64,000 nt of DNA from Flammeovirgaceae bacterium UBA976 (lineage in GTDB: Bacteria; Bacteroidota; Bacteroidia; Cytophagales; Cyclobacteriaceae), in NCBI GenBank assembly GCA_002292365.1, contig DBBU01000041.1, forward strand, positions 1-64,000, given 5' to 3'. The notes under the pieces were generated by a model, which saw nothing but the letters and a program-made list of their open reading frames with translations, was not told where the DNA came from and did no database searches. Position 1 is the stretch's first letter; the number at the start of each line of letters is the position of its first letter. Shown piece after piece: positions 20,415-29,071 of the stretch. The position numbers and the translations under genes were made by a program.

Positions 20415-22039
20415 TTCGTAATTTTTTCAACTGTTTGCCCCAATTCACAATATTTTTGATAAAGAATATTATAAACATCGACTCTTTCAACATTTGGAAA
20501 ATAAGTTTTGTCAAACCCTCTACCCATTCTTGACATCGCCTCTTGGACTGATGTAAATTTTCCAGCAGCCGTTGCAGCAAACATAGCAGCACCCAAAGCA
20601 CAGGTTTGACTCGAAGCCCCAACCTTTATCGGCTTATTTAGGACATCAGACAACATTTGCATAACATAAGATGACTTTCTTGCAATACCCCCTAAGGCTA
20701 TAACACCCTTCACATCAATACCTTCATCTGTAAACCGATCACTGATACTCCTAGCTCCAAAACAGGTTGCCTCCACTAAACTTTTGAAAATTCGGGGTGC
20801 ATCTATACCAAGATTTAATCCTGAAACTGCTCCTTTTAAAAATTGATTAGCATCAGGAGATCTTCGGCCATTCATCCAATCTAAAGAGACCATATCATTG
20901 ACTGTAGGTGAGATTGCCGCCGCTTGATTTGTAAGTTGAGGAATAATTGCTTCTTCAATTTCTTTTCGGAGCGTTTGATCTTCTATCATCTCTAGGGGCC
21001 AGTTAATCACCTTTTTAAACCATGCATATACATCACCAAAAGCCGATTGGCCAGCCTCCAAACCAAGCATTCCTGGCAGAACAGATCCATAAACCTGACC
21101 GCAGATACCTCTGACCAAAATATTTTTTTCGAGTTTTGGAGTCACCATGATATCACATGTTGATGTGCCAATTACTTTACTCAAATAACCTGGTTCAATT
21201 TCACCACCTACAGCACCCATATGGGCATCGTATGCTCCAACGGCGACTACCAGAGCTGGTGGAAGCCCAAATTGATCAGCCCAAAAGGGACTTAACGAAC
21301 CTGCTGAAACCTCTGATGAAAAGACATTTTCGAGTAAATTATACTTGAAATTAAGTAATACTGGATCTAACCCAGATAGAAAATCAACAGGTACACCATT
21401 GTAATCTTTATGCCAAAGTGCTTTATGGCCTGCAGCACAAACACTTCTCTTCAATTGCCTTACATCTCCGCCTCCCGTAATAAGAAAGGGAATCCAATCA
21501 CAATGTTCCAACCATGTATAAGCAGCTAATCTTACTTTTCTGTCTATCCTACAGGTATGTAATATTTTGGCCCAATACCACTCTGAAGAGTAGATACCTC
21601 CAACATATTGTAAATAATCATTTTCGGATTTCTCATTCGCATTATTAATTTCCTCAGCTTCTTCAGTGGCAGTATGATCTTTCCAGAGATGAAACATAGC
21701 ATTAGGATTTTCTTCAAATTCTGGTAACATAGCTAAGGGAATACCTGCTGCATTTACTGGACAAGGCGTAGATCCAGTTGTATCAACTCCTATTCCAATT
21801 ACATTTAACCTTACATAGTCTTCAGCGCTGTTCAAGGCCTGATTAATAGCCTTTTTCATGGCATTTATATAATCCTTCGGATGCTGTCTAAACTGGTTAT
21901 TAAGAGGATTACAATATTTCTGACTTTTCCATCTCTCATATTCAGCAACAGACATACCCACTTCTTCGCCTGAATCTACATCAACTATCAAAGCTCGTAA
22001 ACTATCAGTTCCAAAGTCTAAACCTATCGTGTATGGCAT
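20411..22039 (-). CDS. araB: Ribulokinase (FGGY family)
   Basis: 542 residues, within the usual range for ribulokinases (about 540-560). It phosphorylates L-ribulose with ATP. The N-terminal phosphate-binding loop YTIGLDFGTDSLRALIVDVD is characteristic of AraB. GIGVDTTGSTPCPV, WKDHTATEEAEEIN and the later GLDWMNGRRSPDAN-like segment (SLDWMNGRRSPDANQ) with GGIARKSSYVMQM fit the family. It is first of the araB-araD-SSS-araA set, 68 bases downstream of the aldo/keto reductase gene. Confidence 0.95.
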   Translation of the reverse strand: MPYTIGLDFGTDSLRALIVDVDSGEEVGMSVAEYERWKSQKYCNPLNNQFRQHPKDYINAMKKAINQALNSAEDYVRLNVIGIGVDTTGSTPCPVNAAGIPLAMLPEFEENPNAMFHLWKDHTATEEAEEINNANEKSENDYLQYVGGIYSSEWYWAKILHTCRIDRKVRLAAYTWLEHCDWIPFLITGGGDVRQLKRSVCAAGHKALWHKDYNGVPVDFLSGLDPVLLNFKYNLLENVFSSEVSAGSLSPFWADQFGLPPALVVAVGAYDAHMGAVGGEIEPGYLSKVIGTSTCDIMVTPKLEKNILVRGICGQVYGSVLPGMLGLEAGQSAFGDVYAWFKKVINWPLEMIEDQTLRKEIEEAIIPQLTNQAAAISPTVNDMVSLDWMNGRRSPDANQFLKGAVSGLNLGIDAPRIFKSLVEATCFGARSISDRFTDEGIDVKGVIALGGIARKSSYVMQMLSDVLNKPIKVGASSQTCALGAAMFAATAAGKFTSVQEAMSRMGRGFDKTYFPNVERVDVYNILYQKYCELGQTVEKITK

Positions 22040-22107
22040 TTTTCCTACTATTTTTTTTACTTATTCCAATGTGATCATTGGAAATATTATAAATATCCTT
22101 CCACAAT

Positions 22108-23283
22108 TTATGAATACTTTATTCTTAAATCTACAGCAGTTTCTTTCCAAATCTCATAAAATTTAACTGCCGCTTGACGAAATTTATGGTAATCTAATTC
22201 GGTTTCAAAAATTTGGACATCGTTCCATAGCATATCTCTATCATGCCCGAGTAATCTTGCCTCAGGCCAGAAAAAAACTTGTCCCCAAATAAGGCGATTA
22301 TTAGTATTGATACCTAGATTTTCATCGCTTCCATCCCCATTTATCTTTATATATTGATTATTACTTAAGGCCTCTTTTGTTGCACATGCTAAGTTAGATT
22401 TTATCCATTCCGACCTTTCCGCCATCGCAACATAGCCAACATTATTCTGTTCTCTTTGATGAGCCCACGATAAACATACTTCAGGAGGTGTCATACCTGT
22501 TTCTCCAGCCACTTGCTGAATAATTGGATGTAACATATCTACTTGATGTTCAGCAAATCTATCTCGACCTGGTCTTCGAGGAGAACCCAATGACATATAG
22601 CCAGACGGTACCACTTTTTCAGAAATTAAATATTTTACAAAATCTTGTTGTTGAAATAATGGATGAAGCTCCATTTGGTTATAAGAAGGACGGTTGAAGT
22701 GATCAGTGTCTCTCAACAACAACTCCATGGTCTTTTGAGTCTGATTTGAAGTTCCGATATTCTTCACTTTACCGCTTTTCTTCAGTTCTGTCATCTTCTC
22801 CCAAACTTTCATGAAATCCTCATGAATATAAGGCACTGCATGCGCATTGACCGCATCCCCTGCCGAACCCGGTTCGTGATAATTTGGCCATGGCCAGTGT
22901 ACGAGGTACATATCTAGATACTCCAAACCAAGATCTTTTAAAGTTTGCTCCAAGGCCGGAATGACCTCTTCAGGCTTCATATTCTTATTCCATAACTTCG
23001 AGAGTACAAAAAGTTCTTCTCTTATTACCAAACTACTCTCTATTGCTTTTGAGATCGCTCGCCCCACAACTTCCTCATTTTGATAGGCAGTTGCACAATC
23101 AAGATGTCTATATCCCAAACGGATGGCCTCTATAATAATATCTTCCATTGCAGCCTCAAGATCTGGGTTATCTGAATGAAAGGTACCCATAGCAGCCTGT
23201 GGCATTAATGTACCATCTGACAGCTTTAACTGAGTAACCATCGCTGGATCAATTGACTCCACATTTTTATTTATTAAATCCAT
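22108..23283 (-). CDS. Aldo/keto reductase with C-terminal extension
   Basis: 391 residues from the ATG at 23283. A longer frame to 23385 would overlap the kinase gene by 80 bases and lacks homologous-looking sequence, so the shorter start is preferred. An NAD(P)H-dependent (beta/alpha)8 reductase of carbonyls, here probably an aldose. The catalytic tetrad is visible: Asp in YRHLDCATAY with its Tyr, Lys in VLSKLWN and His in LVHWPWPN. Typical AKRs have 280-330 residues; this one carries about 70 extra C-terminal residues (RLIWGQVFFWPEARLLG onward), which I do not recognise. Neighbours suggest aldose-to-alditol reduction before a polyol dehydrogenase. Confidence 0.85.
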   Translation of the reverse strand: MDLINKNVESIDPAMVTQLKLSDGTLMPQAAMGTFHSDNPDLEAAMEDIIIEAIRLGYRHLDCATAYQNEEVVGRAISKAIESSLVIREELFVLSKLWNKNMKPEEVIPALEQTLKDLGLEYLDMYLVHWPWPNYHEPGSAGDAVNAHAVPYIHEDFMKVWEKMTELKKSGKVKNIGTSNQTQKTMELLLRDTDHFNRPSYNQMELHPLFQQQDFVKYLISEKVVPSGYMSLGSPRRPGRDRFAEHQVDMLHPIIQQVAGETGMTPPEVCLSWAHQREQNNVGYVAMAERSEWIKSNLACATKEALSNNQYIKINGDGSDENLGINTNNRLIWGQVFFWPEARLLGHDRDMLWNDVQIFETELDYHKFRQAAVKFYEIWKETAVDLRIKYS

Positions 23284-23305
23284 ATAAATAATCTTTAAAT
23301 AATTT

Positions 23306-24163
23306 TCAGTTGTAATCGGGCATAGCACCGACCGAGGCACATACAAATCCTGATATTTCAACCGCTTTTCGATGCAGTTCTTCAAGGGATTGCTCCTTAG
23401 AGAATCCTACCATCATCGCGGCGGTGAATGAATCTCCAGCACCAATTGTATCTTTTACTTGAACCATAAGTGTTTCCAACTCGCTTTTCTCCGTGGGAGT
23501 TACTAGTAAACTACCTTCATCCCCCCTTGTGAACGCCACAAGCTTAAGGTGGTATTTTTTAATCAGCTCTTTGATCTGCCCTACATCATCTGGAGATGAT
23601 AGCTTTAATAATTCACTTACAATCGGTAATTCGTCTTCATTGAGCTTCAATACATTACATAACTTCAGTGAATTCTCAATGATCTCTTTCCCGAAGTAAG
23701 ATTGGCGAAGATTGATATCAAAAACAATCAACGCGTCAGCCTTACAACTTTTTAAAATTTTCTCAATTGTTTGGCGTGTAATGACACTTCGTTGAGCCAA
23801 ACTCCCAAAACAAATGATATCTGCTTCAGCTACCAATTTTGCTATTTTTTGATTGAATTTTATATAATCCCAGGCCACATTTTCATGAATACGATACTCT
23901 GGGATACCTCCTCGATTGAGCGTTACATCCACTTTACTGGTAGGCCTGTCATTGACTTGAATCAAACCTGTAAAGATTTTTTTTTCCTTGAGCACATCCA
24001 TGATTTCCATGCCCAAATTATCATCTCCAACAGCACTAATTACCATTCCATTAGCGCCTTGTTGCTGTGCGTGATAGACAAAATTACATGGCGCTCCTCC
24101 CAACTTTTTCTCACTTGGGAGTATATCCCATAATAGTTCGCCAATACCAATTACGTTTTTCAT
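23306..24163 (-). CDS. PfkB-family carbohydrate kinase (fructokinase-like)
   Basis: 285 residues. Phosphorylates a sugar with ATP in the cytoplasm. The N-terminal IGELLWDILPSEKKLGGAPCN is the fructokinase-type GGAP.N substrate motif. DINLRQSYF matches D.N.R...W-type kinases, and DTIGAGDSFTAAMMVGF carries the catalytic Asp and anion hole. The sequence fits fructokinase better than ribokinase, which matters because an RbsD-type gene lies upstream without an obvious ribokinase. Directly downstream of the polyol dehydrogenase (18 bases), so it may phosphorylate the ketose that enzyme produces. Confidence 0.85.
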   Translation of the reverse strand: MKNVIGIGELLWDILPSEKKLGGAPCNFVYHAQQQGANGMVISAVGDDNLGMEIMDVLKEKKIFTGLIQVNDRPTSKVDVTLNRGGIPEYRIHENVAWDYIKFNQKIAKLVAEADIICFGSLAQRSVITRQTIEKILKSCKADALIVFDINLRQSYFGKEIIENSLKLCNVLKLNEDELPIVSELLKLSSPDDVGQIKELIKKYHLKLVAFTRGDEGSLLVTPTEKSELETLMVQVKDTIGAGDSFTAAMMVGFSKEQSLEELHRKAVEISGFVCASVGAMPDYN

Positions 24164-24181
24164 ACTTTGTAATTTCTAAAA

Positions 24182-25204
24182 CTATAGGTCAATGATTACT
24201 TTCATAATTTTATCGCCATGTTCCTCGATGTATTTGTAGGCCTCTGGGAACTCCTCAAATGGAAAATGTTTTGATATCAGTGGATCTAATTTAATTTGTC
24301 CACTGGTAATCATATCGACCGCATCTAGGTAATCTTCATGTCTGTACATCATAGAGCCAAAAACATTAAGTTCATGCTCACCTAAGTAAAACATATTAAC
24401 TGTTGGGTTTTTTGAATAAACACCAAGAATTACTATATCCCCCCCTTTTTCTACATTAGCCATCAAGGCGTCTAGAGAAGGCTGTACCCCTGCCGCTTCC
24501 AATCCAATTTGAAATCCATCATTTCGAAAAAAATTAGTCACACCTGCTGCAAAAGGTGTCTTAGCTACATTTAATGTACCATCAATTCCACATTGTTTTG
24601 CAATTTCTAGCCTATGATCGCTTATATCTGTAATCAGTACTTTTTTTGCTCCCCGTACTTTGGCAAATTGAGCGACAAGATTACCTATCGTTCCGGCACC
24701 GGATACAACCACATTTTTGCCTTCAATTCCAGAAGTTCTACTCGTTGAGTGCGCTCCCACTGCTGCAGGTTCTACCATGGCTCCTTGATCAAGTGTAAGA
24801 GCATCTGGCAAGACCACCAATCGATCCTCAGGCACCATAAAAAAATCTTGAGCGGTACCCGGTGCCTGAAAGCCTTGAACCTTCAATTTTTGGCAGGCAT
24901 TGTATTGGCCCTTAATACAAGGGCCACACGATCCACAAACCAACTGTGGCCTTGCAGTAGCTTTCTGCCCTGGCTTTGCCTTAGTTACAGCTTCCCCAAC
25001 AGCTTCAATAATAGCCGAATATTCGTGTCCTTGCACTACTGGGTAAGGAGTAGCAGGGTGTTCACCATGAAATACGTGAATATCACTGCCACATACCCCT
25101 ATTTTTTGGATTTTTAATAATACTTCATTGGGAGCTAATTTTCTAGGAGCGGCTACATCATTGAACTCAATGATGCCTGGCTTTGTCATTATTGCTTGTC
25201 TCAT
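24182..25204 (-). CDS. Zinc-dependent medium-chain polyol/alcohol dehydrogenase
   Basis: 340 residues; MDR family. The catalytic zinc site is CGSDIHVFHGEHP with GHEYSAIIEAVG. A four-cysteine structural-zinc-like loop is seen at CGSCGPCIKGQYNACQ. The cofactor site is VVSGAGTIGNLVAQFAK. Such sequences fit sorbitol, xylitol, arabinitol or threonine dehydrogenases; the exact polyol cannot be assigned. Flanked by the fructokinase-like gene and an SSS symporter, it probably oxidises an alditol to a ketose in the cytoplasm. Confidence 0.85.
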   Translation of the reverse strand: MRQAIMTKPGIIEFNDVAAPRKLAPNEVLLKIQKIGVCGSDIHVFHGEHPATPYPVVQGHEYSAIIEAVGEAVTKAKPGQKATARPQLVCGSCGPCIKGQYNACQKLKVQGFQAPGTAQDFFMVPEDRLVVLPDALTLDQGAMVEPAAVGAHSTSRTSGIEGKNVVVSGAGTIGNLVAQFAKVRGAKKVLITDISDHRLEIAKQCGIDGTLNVAKTPFAAGVTNFFRNDGFQIGLEAAGVQPSLDALMANVEKGGDIVILGVYSKNPTVNMFYLGEHELNVFGSMMYRHEDYLDAVDMITSGQIKLDPLISKHFPFEEFPEAYKYIEEHGDKIMKVIIDL

Positions 25205-25249
25205 ATTTTTTATTTTAATACTATCATTATTTTTTCTCCTCTAGTAGTA

Positions 25250-26875
25250 TTATCCAAATATGAGATATAGGACTACCATAAAACACATCAGTACACCTGC
25301 CATAATCCTAACGTCATTCCAACGAAGTATTCTATCCTTAAATATTTCCTTTGGACCATCCCAAGTTAATTTAACAATTTGATCCTGATTAGGTGCAGGC
25401 GTTAAATAACTTATTACGATAAAGAAAATGCAACACAGACAAAAAACCCACCAACTACGCATCAAGAAGTGTATTCCCAATCCATTGGTGATATATTTGG
25501 CACCACTGATCGACTCAAAGTCAAGAATAAAAAGACTCACTCCTAGAAGAAACCCAGATATTAGTGTGTAAAAAGCCGCCTCCTTTGTTCCCCGCCTCCA
25601 AAAAATTCCAAGTAGAAAAACTGTAGATATCGGTGGAGCTATCGCGGCCGCCAAATCGTTGATAGCTTGGAAAATACTATCGAATTTTCCGCCTTGAGTA
25701 GACCACAAAATAGCTAGTACCATGACCACCACAGCTGTATATCTTCCTACTTTTACCATCCGCTCATCAGAAACATCAGGTCTCAGTCTTTGGAGAATGT
25801 CGACCGCCACTAAAGATGAACAACTATTCAATGCGGCAGCGATGGTACTCATTAGAGCAGCTAACAAGGCTGCAGCAAAAATTCCTTTCAGACCTACCGG
25901 AAGTAATTCGTTGATAAGAACTGGTAAGGTATCGTTAGGAATTAATATTTGATCCTTGAATAAAATATAGGCCAAAGTACCAGGTAGAATAATAATAAAT
26001 GCCGGTAATATTTTTAAAACTCCTGCAAACAATGGCCCTATTTGTGCATCTCTCTCTGTTCGTGCACCAAGGACTCGTTGGACAATGGTTTGATCTGTAC
26101 ACCAATACCAGATACCCAAAACAGGATATCCTAAGAAAAATGCGTACCAGGTATATCCTTCACTTCTACCTATATCTGAGTCTGCTGAAAGTAGCATCTT
26201 GAATTGATCTGGTTTAAGTGCCATTTTTAATTCTTCGATACTAGATATCCCAGTATCATAGACGGCCATAATGGCCAAGGCAGTTAAAATACATGACCCC
26301 GAAATCAAAATACCGGCTTGAACATTTTCAGTTACTACAACTGCCTTGAGTCCACCCGCGACTGTATAAATGGTCGTGATAACAGATATAACCAAAATAG
26401 AAACATAGACATTAAGTCCAAAAAAGTTTTGAAAAACGATTGCTCCTGCATACAAACTTATCCCAATATGGATAAATAAGGCTCCTATTATACCCATAAA
26501 AGCCAGGAATGTCCTTGATCTAGAATCATACCTTTTTTCCAAAAACTCTGGAAGGGTTGATATTTTAGTTCGGAAATAGAACGGAGCAAAAATGAGCGCA
26601 AGCAGAATCAATGTAAATGAGGCCATCCATTCCCAGTTTCCTGCGACTAAACCCAGTCGATAACCATCAGCAGCTAATCCTGTAAGATGGATAGTAGAGA
26701 TATTTGAAGCAAACAAAGCGGCCCCAATAGACATCCAACCCAGACCTCGACCCGCGAGGAAATAATTTTCACTATTCATTTTCTGGCTTCTCGTAGACAT
26801 TACACCAATGACCACAATACCTATTAAATACACTAAGACAATGCCTAGATCTATTGGCGCGATATTCAATTTCAT
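25250..26875 (-). CDS. Second SSS-family sodium/solute symporter
   Basis: 541 residues with about 13-14 transmembrane segments. Family segments are NYFLAGRGLGWMSIGAALFASNIS, GGLKAVVVTENVQAGIL, WYWCTDQTIVQRVLGAR and LLAALMSTIAAALNSCSSLV. It is clearly different from the symporter at 17811-19679, and shorter. Being first in the dehydrogenase-kinase-reductase set, it probably imports the sugar or polyol used there. A 656-base intergenic region upstream likely holds the promoter of the catabolic half of the region. Confidence 0.88.
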   Translation of the reverse strand: MKLNIAPIDLGIVLVYLIGIVVIGVMSTRSQKMNSENYFLAGRGLGWMSIGAALFASNISTIHLTGLAADGYRLGLVAGNWEWMASFTLILLALIFAPFYFRTKISTLPEFLEKRYDSRSRTFLAFMGIIGALFIHIGISLYAGAIVFQNFFGLNVYVSILVISVITTIYTVAGGLKAVVVTENVQAGILISGSCILTALAIMAVYDTGISSIEELKMALKPDQFKMLLSADSDIGRSEGYTWYAFFLGYPVLGIWYWCTDQTIVQRVLGARTERDAQIGPLFAGVLKILPAFIIILPGTLAYILFKDQILIPNDTLPVLINELLPVGLKGIFAAALLAALMSTIAAALNSCSSLVAVDILQRLRPDVSDERMVKVGRYTAVVVMVLAILWSTQGGKFDSIFQAINDLAAAIAPPISTVFLLGIFWRRGTKEAAFYTLISGFLLGVSLFILDFESISGAKYITNGLGIHFLMRSWWVFCLCCIFFIVISYLTPAPNQDQIVKLTWDGPKEIFKDRILRWNDVRIMAGVLMCFMVVLYLIFG

Positions 26876-27531
26876 TTCATTGTTAATTTTATAGACGCTC
26901 GGACTATTTTATAAAATGAATTTAATTTGAGATTAAAATTGTCATCATTTTTATATTCATCCACCACAAATTAATAACTAATCAACTCTACTTTAATTTT
27001 CTCATCAACCTATTTGCATTGGTAGCAAGAGATTTAAAATTGCTAACAGATTTAATCTTAAATATTTCTAAACTGAAATCGTTTTTTTATAGATATTCCT
27101 AAATGCATAACAATCAATCTATATTAGGTGAAAATAGAATCAGTATTTTACTTTTTTAAACACTGATAATTGATTGAGGTAGACATAAGAAATGATATAA
27201 TTACTTTGCCGATTATCATGTCAATAATGCAGATAGAGTTAAATAATTAAAACACATTAAAAAAACTCAAAATAATCTTAGATTCAACTATTGAATTTTC
27301 CATTTCTTAATTAAAAAATAGGATTATCATGCTTATTTAATATTATCGTATCGGATAAAAAATTAGTTCGAATGGATAAAAAAAAGGGCAAGCAGTTAGC
27401 TTTATTTATATAGGATGAAGAAGAAAAAAAACCTAAACAGTTACTCTAGCTTACCCCCAAGTCTAATTTGACTTTACATTAATTTTTATCTACTCAACAC
27501 TTAGAAAATATTTCCTTTTCTAACATAATCA
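26876..27531. other. 656-base intergenic region upstream of the catabolic genes
   Basis: No supportable gene. AT-rich with many short homopolymers. It contains an inverted repeat TAGCAA-N11-TTGCTA (27023-27045) that could be a regulator site. No exact TAnnTTTG box in the minus orientation was found. This is the largest gap in the co-oriented block, suggesting a separate transcription unit starts with the symporter. Confidence 0.5.
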
Positions 27532-28869
27532 TTATTCCTTACCCACACTTATATCATCAAAATACAAGACACTTCCCTCTGCATCAGGTAACAAAGCACC
27601 AGCTGCGTCCGTCAATCCAACAATTAAATAAAAGCCGGCGAAAAGTTCGAGATCAGTTGTATTGGGATCTGAATCTGCCAAAGTACTTGACTTACTCAAA
27701 TCTATCTCTACTTCGGTCATATCTTCGGCACCCAGAGTCATTATAAAATCATCTCCTGCAAATAACTGGCCTTCTCCTCCTTCAGAGTCAAAGAAATAAA
27801 CACTAAAAATACTACCAGCTGGTAATTGATATTTAAATCTCAATAAATTATTTGAGGATAAGTCCATTGGAGTCTCAAATTCAAAACCTATGGCCGCTTC
27901 CAGCACCTGAGACCAAACCCATTTCAATTTACTATCCTCTATAGTTACTGTACCTCCATTTTCTGGATCATTAGCATCAGGCTGTGGCCATTCGGCAAAA
28001 ACTCCATCATATGCTATTTCTTCTACTATTTCATCGTTACTATAATTGAATGATTCAACAAAACTTGGTGCTCCAACCGCTATATTGTCAAAATACAAGA
28101 CACTCCCCTCTGCATCAGGCAACAAAGCACCAGCTGCGTCAGTCAAACCAGCAATTAAGTAAAAGCCTGCGAACAGTTCGAGATCAGTTGTATTGGGATC
28201 TGAATCTGCCAAAGTACTTGACTTACTCAAATCTATCTCTACCTCGGTCATTCCTTCAGCACCCAGAGTCAAAATAAAATCATCTCCTGCAAACAACTGA
28301 CCTTCTCCTCCTTCAGAGTCAAAGAAATAAACACTAAAAATAGTGCCCGCTGGTAATTGATATTTAAATCTCAACAAATTATTTGAGGATAAGTCCATTG
28401 GGGTCTCAAATTCAAAACCTATAGCCGCTTCCAGAACCTGAGACCAAACCCATTTCAGTTTACCATCTTCTATGCTCACCGTACCCCCGCTTTCAGGATC
28501 ATTGGCATCAGGCTGTGGCCATTCGGCAAAAACACCATCATATGATAAATCCTCAACTACTTGATTATTACTGTAATTGAACGATTCAACAAAGCTTGGT
28601 GCTCCTGAAACTTCTATCGTTGGTTCTAATTGAGAAACCGAGCAACCATTTGCATCTACACTTTCACCCGAAGGAGTATCTGGACATGTATCGTCTGCAT
28701 CAGCTACGCCATCGGCATCGGCATCGATTATTTCTTCTTCTTCTTCTTCCTCTTCAACTTGCGTCTGATCATCAACGACAACAGCCGGTTCATCATCATC
28801 ACTACAACTAACAAAAATTGTCAAAGTGGACAGGGTAATAATTAGAATAATATTTTTTAATTTTTTCAT
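27532..28869 (-). CDS. Surface lipoprotein with TSP3-like repeat and two tandem beta-sandwich repeats
   Basis: 445 residues from the ATG at 28869; a longer frame to 28917 adds 16 residues before the signal peptide. The lipobox is at residues 19-22 (FVSC), followed by SDDDEP, an acidic stretch resembling Bacteroidota surface-export signals. Next comes an acidic linker with seven consecutive Glu, then a thrombospondin type 3-like calcium motif (DADADGVADADDTCPDTP). Two near-identical 177-residue repeats follow, each starting APSFVESFNYSN and ending VLYFD(N/D)I. The repeats look like carbohydrate-binding beta-sandwiches, so a surface glycan-binding role is plausible, but I do not recognise a named family. 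Confidence 0.75.
   Translation of the reverse strand: MKKLKNIILIITLSTLTIFVSCSDDDEPAVVVDDQTQVEEEEEEEEIIDADADGVADADDTCPDTPSGESVDANGCSVSQLEPTIEVSGAPSFVESFNYSNNQVVEDLSYDGVFAEWPQPDANDPESGGTVSIEDGKLKWVWSQVLEAAIGFEFETPMDLSSNNLLRFKYQLPAGTIFSVYFFDSEGGEGQLFAGDDFILTLGAEGMTEVEIDLSKSSTLADSDPNTTDLELFAGFYLIAGLTDAAGALLPDAEGSVLYFDNIAVGAPSFVESFNYSNDEIVEEIAYDGVFAEWPQPDANDPENGGTVTIEDSKLKWVWSQVLEAAIGFEFETPMDLSSNNLLRFKYQLPAGSIFSVYFFDSEGGEGQLFAGDDFIMTLGAEDMTEVEIDLSKSSTLADSDPNTTDLELFAGFYLIVGLTDAAGALLPDAEGSVLYFDDISVGKE
27535..28610 (-). repeat. Two-copy 531-bp tandem direct repeat inside the lipoprotein gene
   Basis: The same sequence recurs with a constant offset of 531 bases (177 codons), for example TCAAAATACAAGACACT at 27557 and 28088. 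Differences are scattered and mostly synonymous, so the duplication looks recent or homogenised. Confidence 0.85.
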
Positions 28870-28900
28870 TATTTGACGGTTTTGAGGTTTAAGTAAGGAA

Positions 28901-28908
28901 CAAAAATA
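28901..28908 (-). promoter_or_regulatory. Candidate -7 box of the tandem-repeat lipoprotein gene
   Basis: TATTTTTG on the minus strand matches TAnnTTTG 31 bases before the ATG. No -33 element at standard spacing was found. The same octamer occurs before the gene at 55255-57888 and before the HTCS gene. Confidence 0.4.
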
Positions 28909-29071
28909 TGAGCTCAATTATATCTTAAGGTCATTATATCCGTCAAAAAGGTTCATTAAGTTTAAAAAATACTCTTAACAAATTAAGTATTCATTTTAAC
29001 CCTTATTTTGAACTTCTGTGATAGGTTTTTACTCATCAAATTAAGTTAACAGTCTGGGGATTAGAAGATAA

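Noticed and set aside
23284..23385. Longer start for the aldo/keto reductase
   Set aside because: It overlaps the kinase gene by 80 bases and adds residues unlike the family; the ATG at 23283 leaves a 22-base gap.
23306..24163. Calling the PfkB kinase a ribokinase because of the RbsD homologue
   Set aside because: The GGAPCN motif and position next to a polyol dehydrogenase fit fructokinase better, and it is several genes away from rbsD.
27535..28610. CRISPR-like or transposon origin of the repeated lipoprotein DNA
   Set aside because: Two long in-frame copies with no spacers or terminal repeats; it is a protein-domain duplication.
28596..28845. Plus-strand frames rich in His/Leu/Phe opposite the lipoprotein gene
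   Set aside because: They mirror the poly-Glu and acidic linker of the real minus-strand gene.
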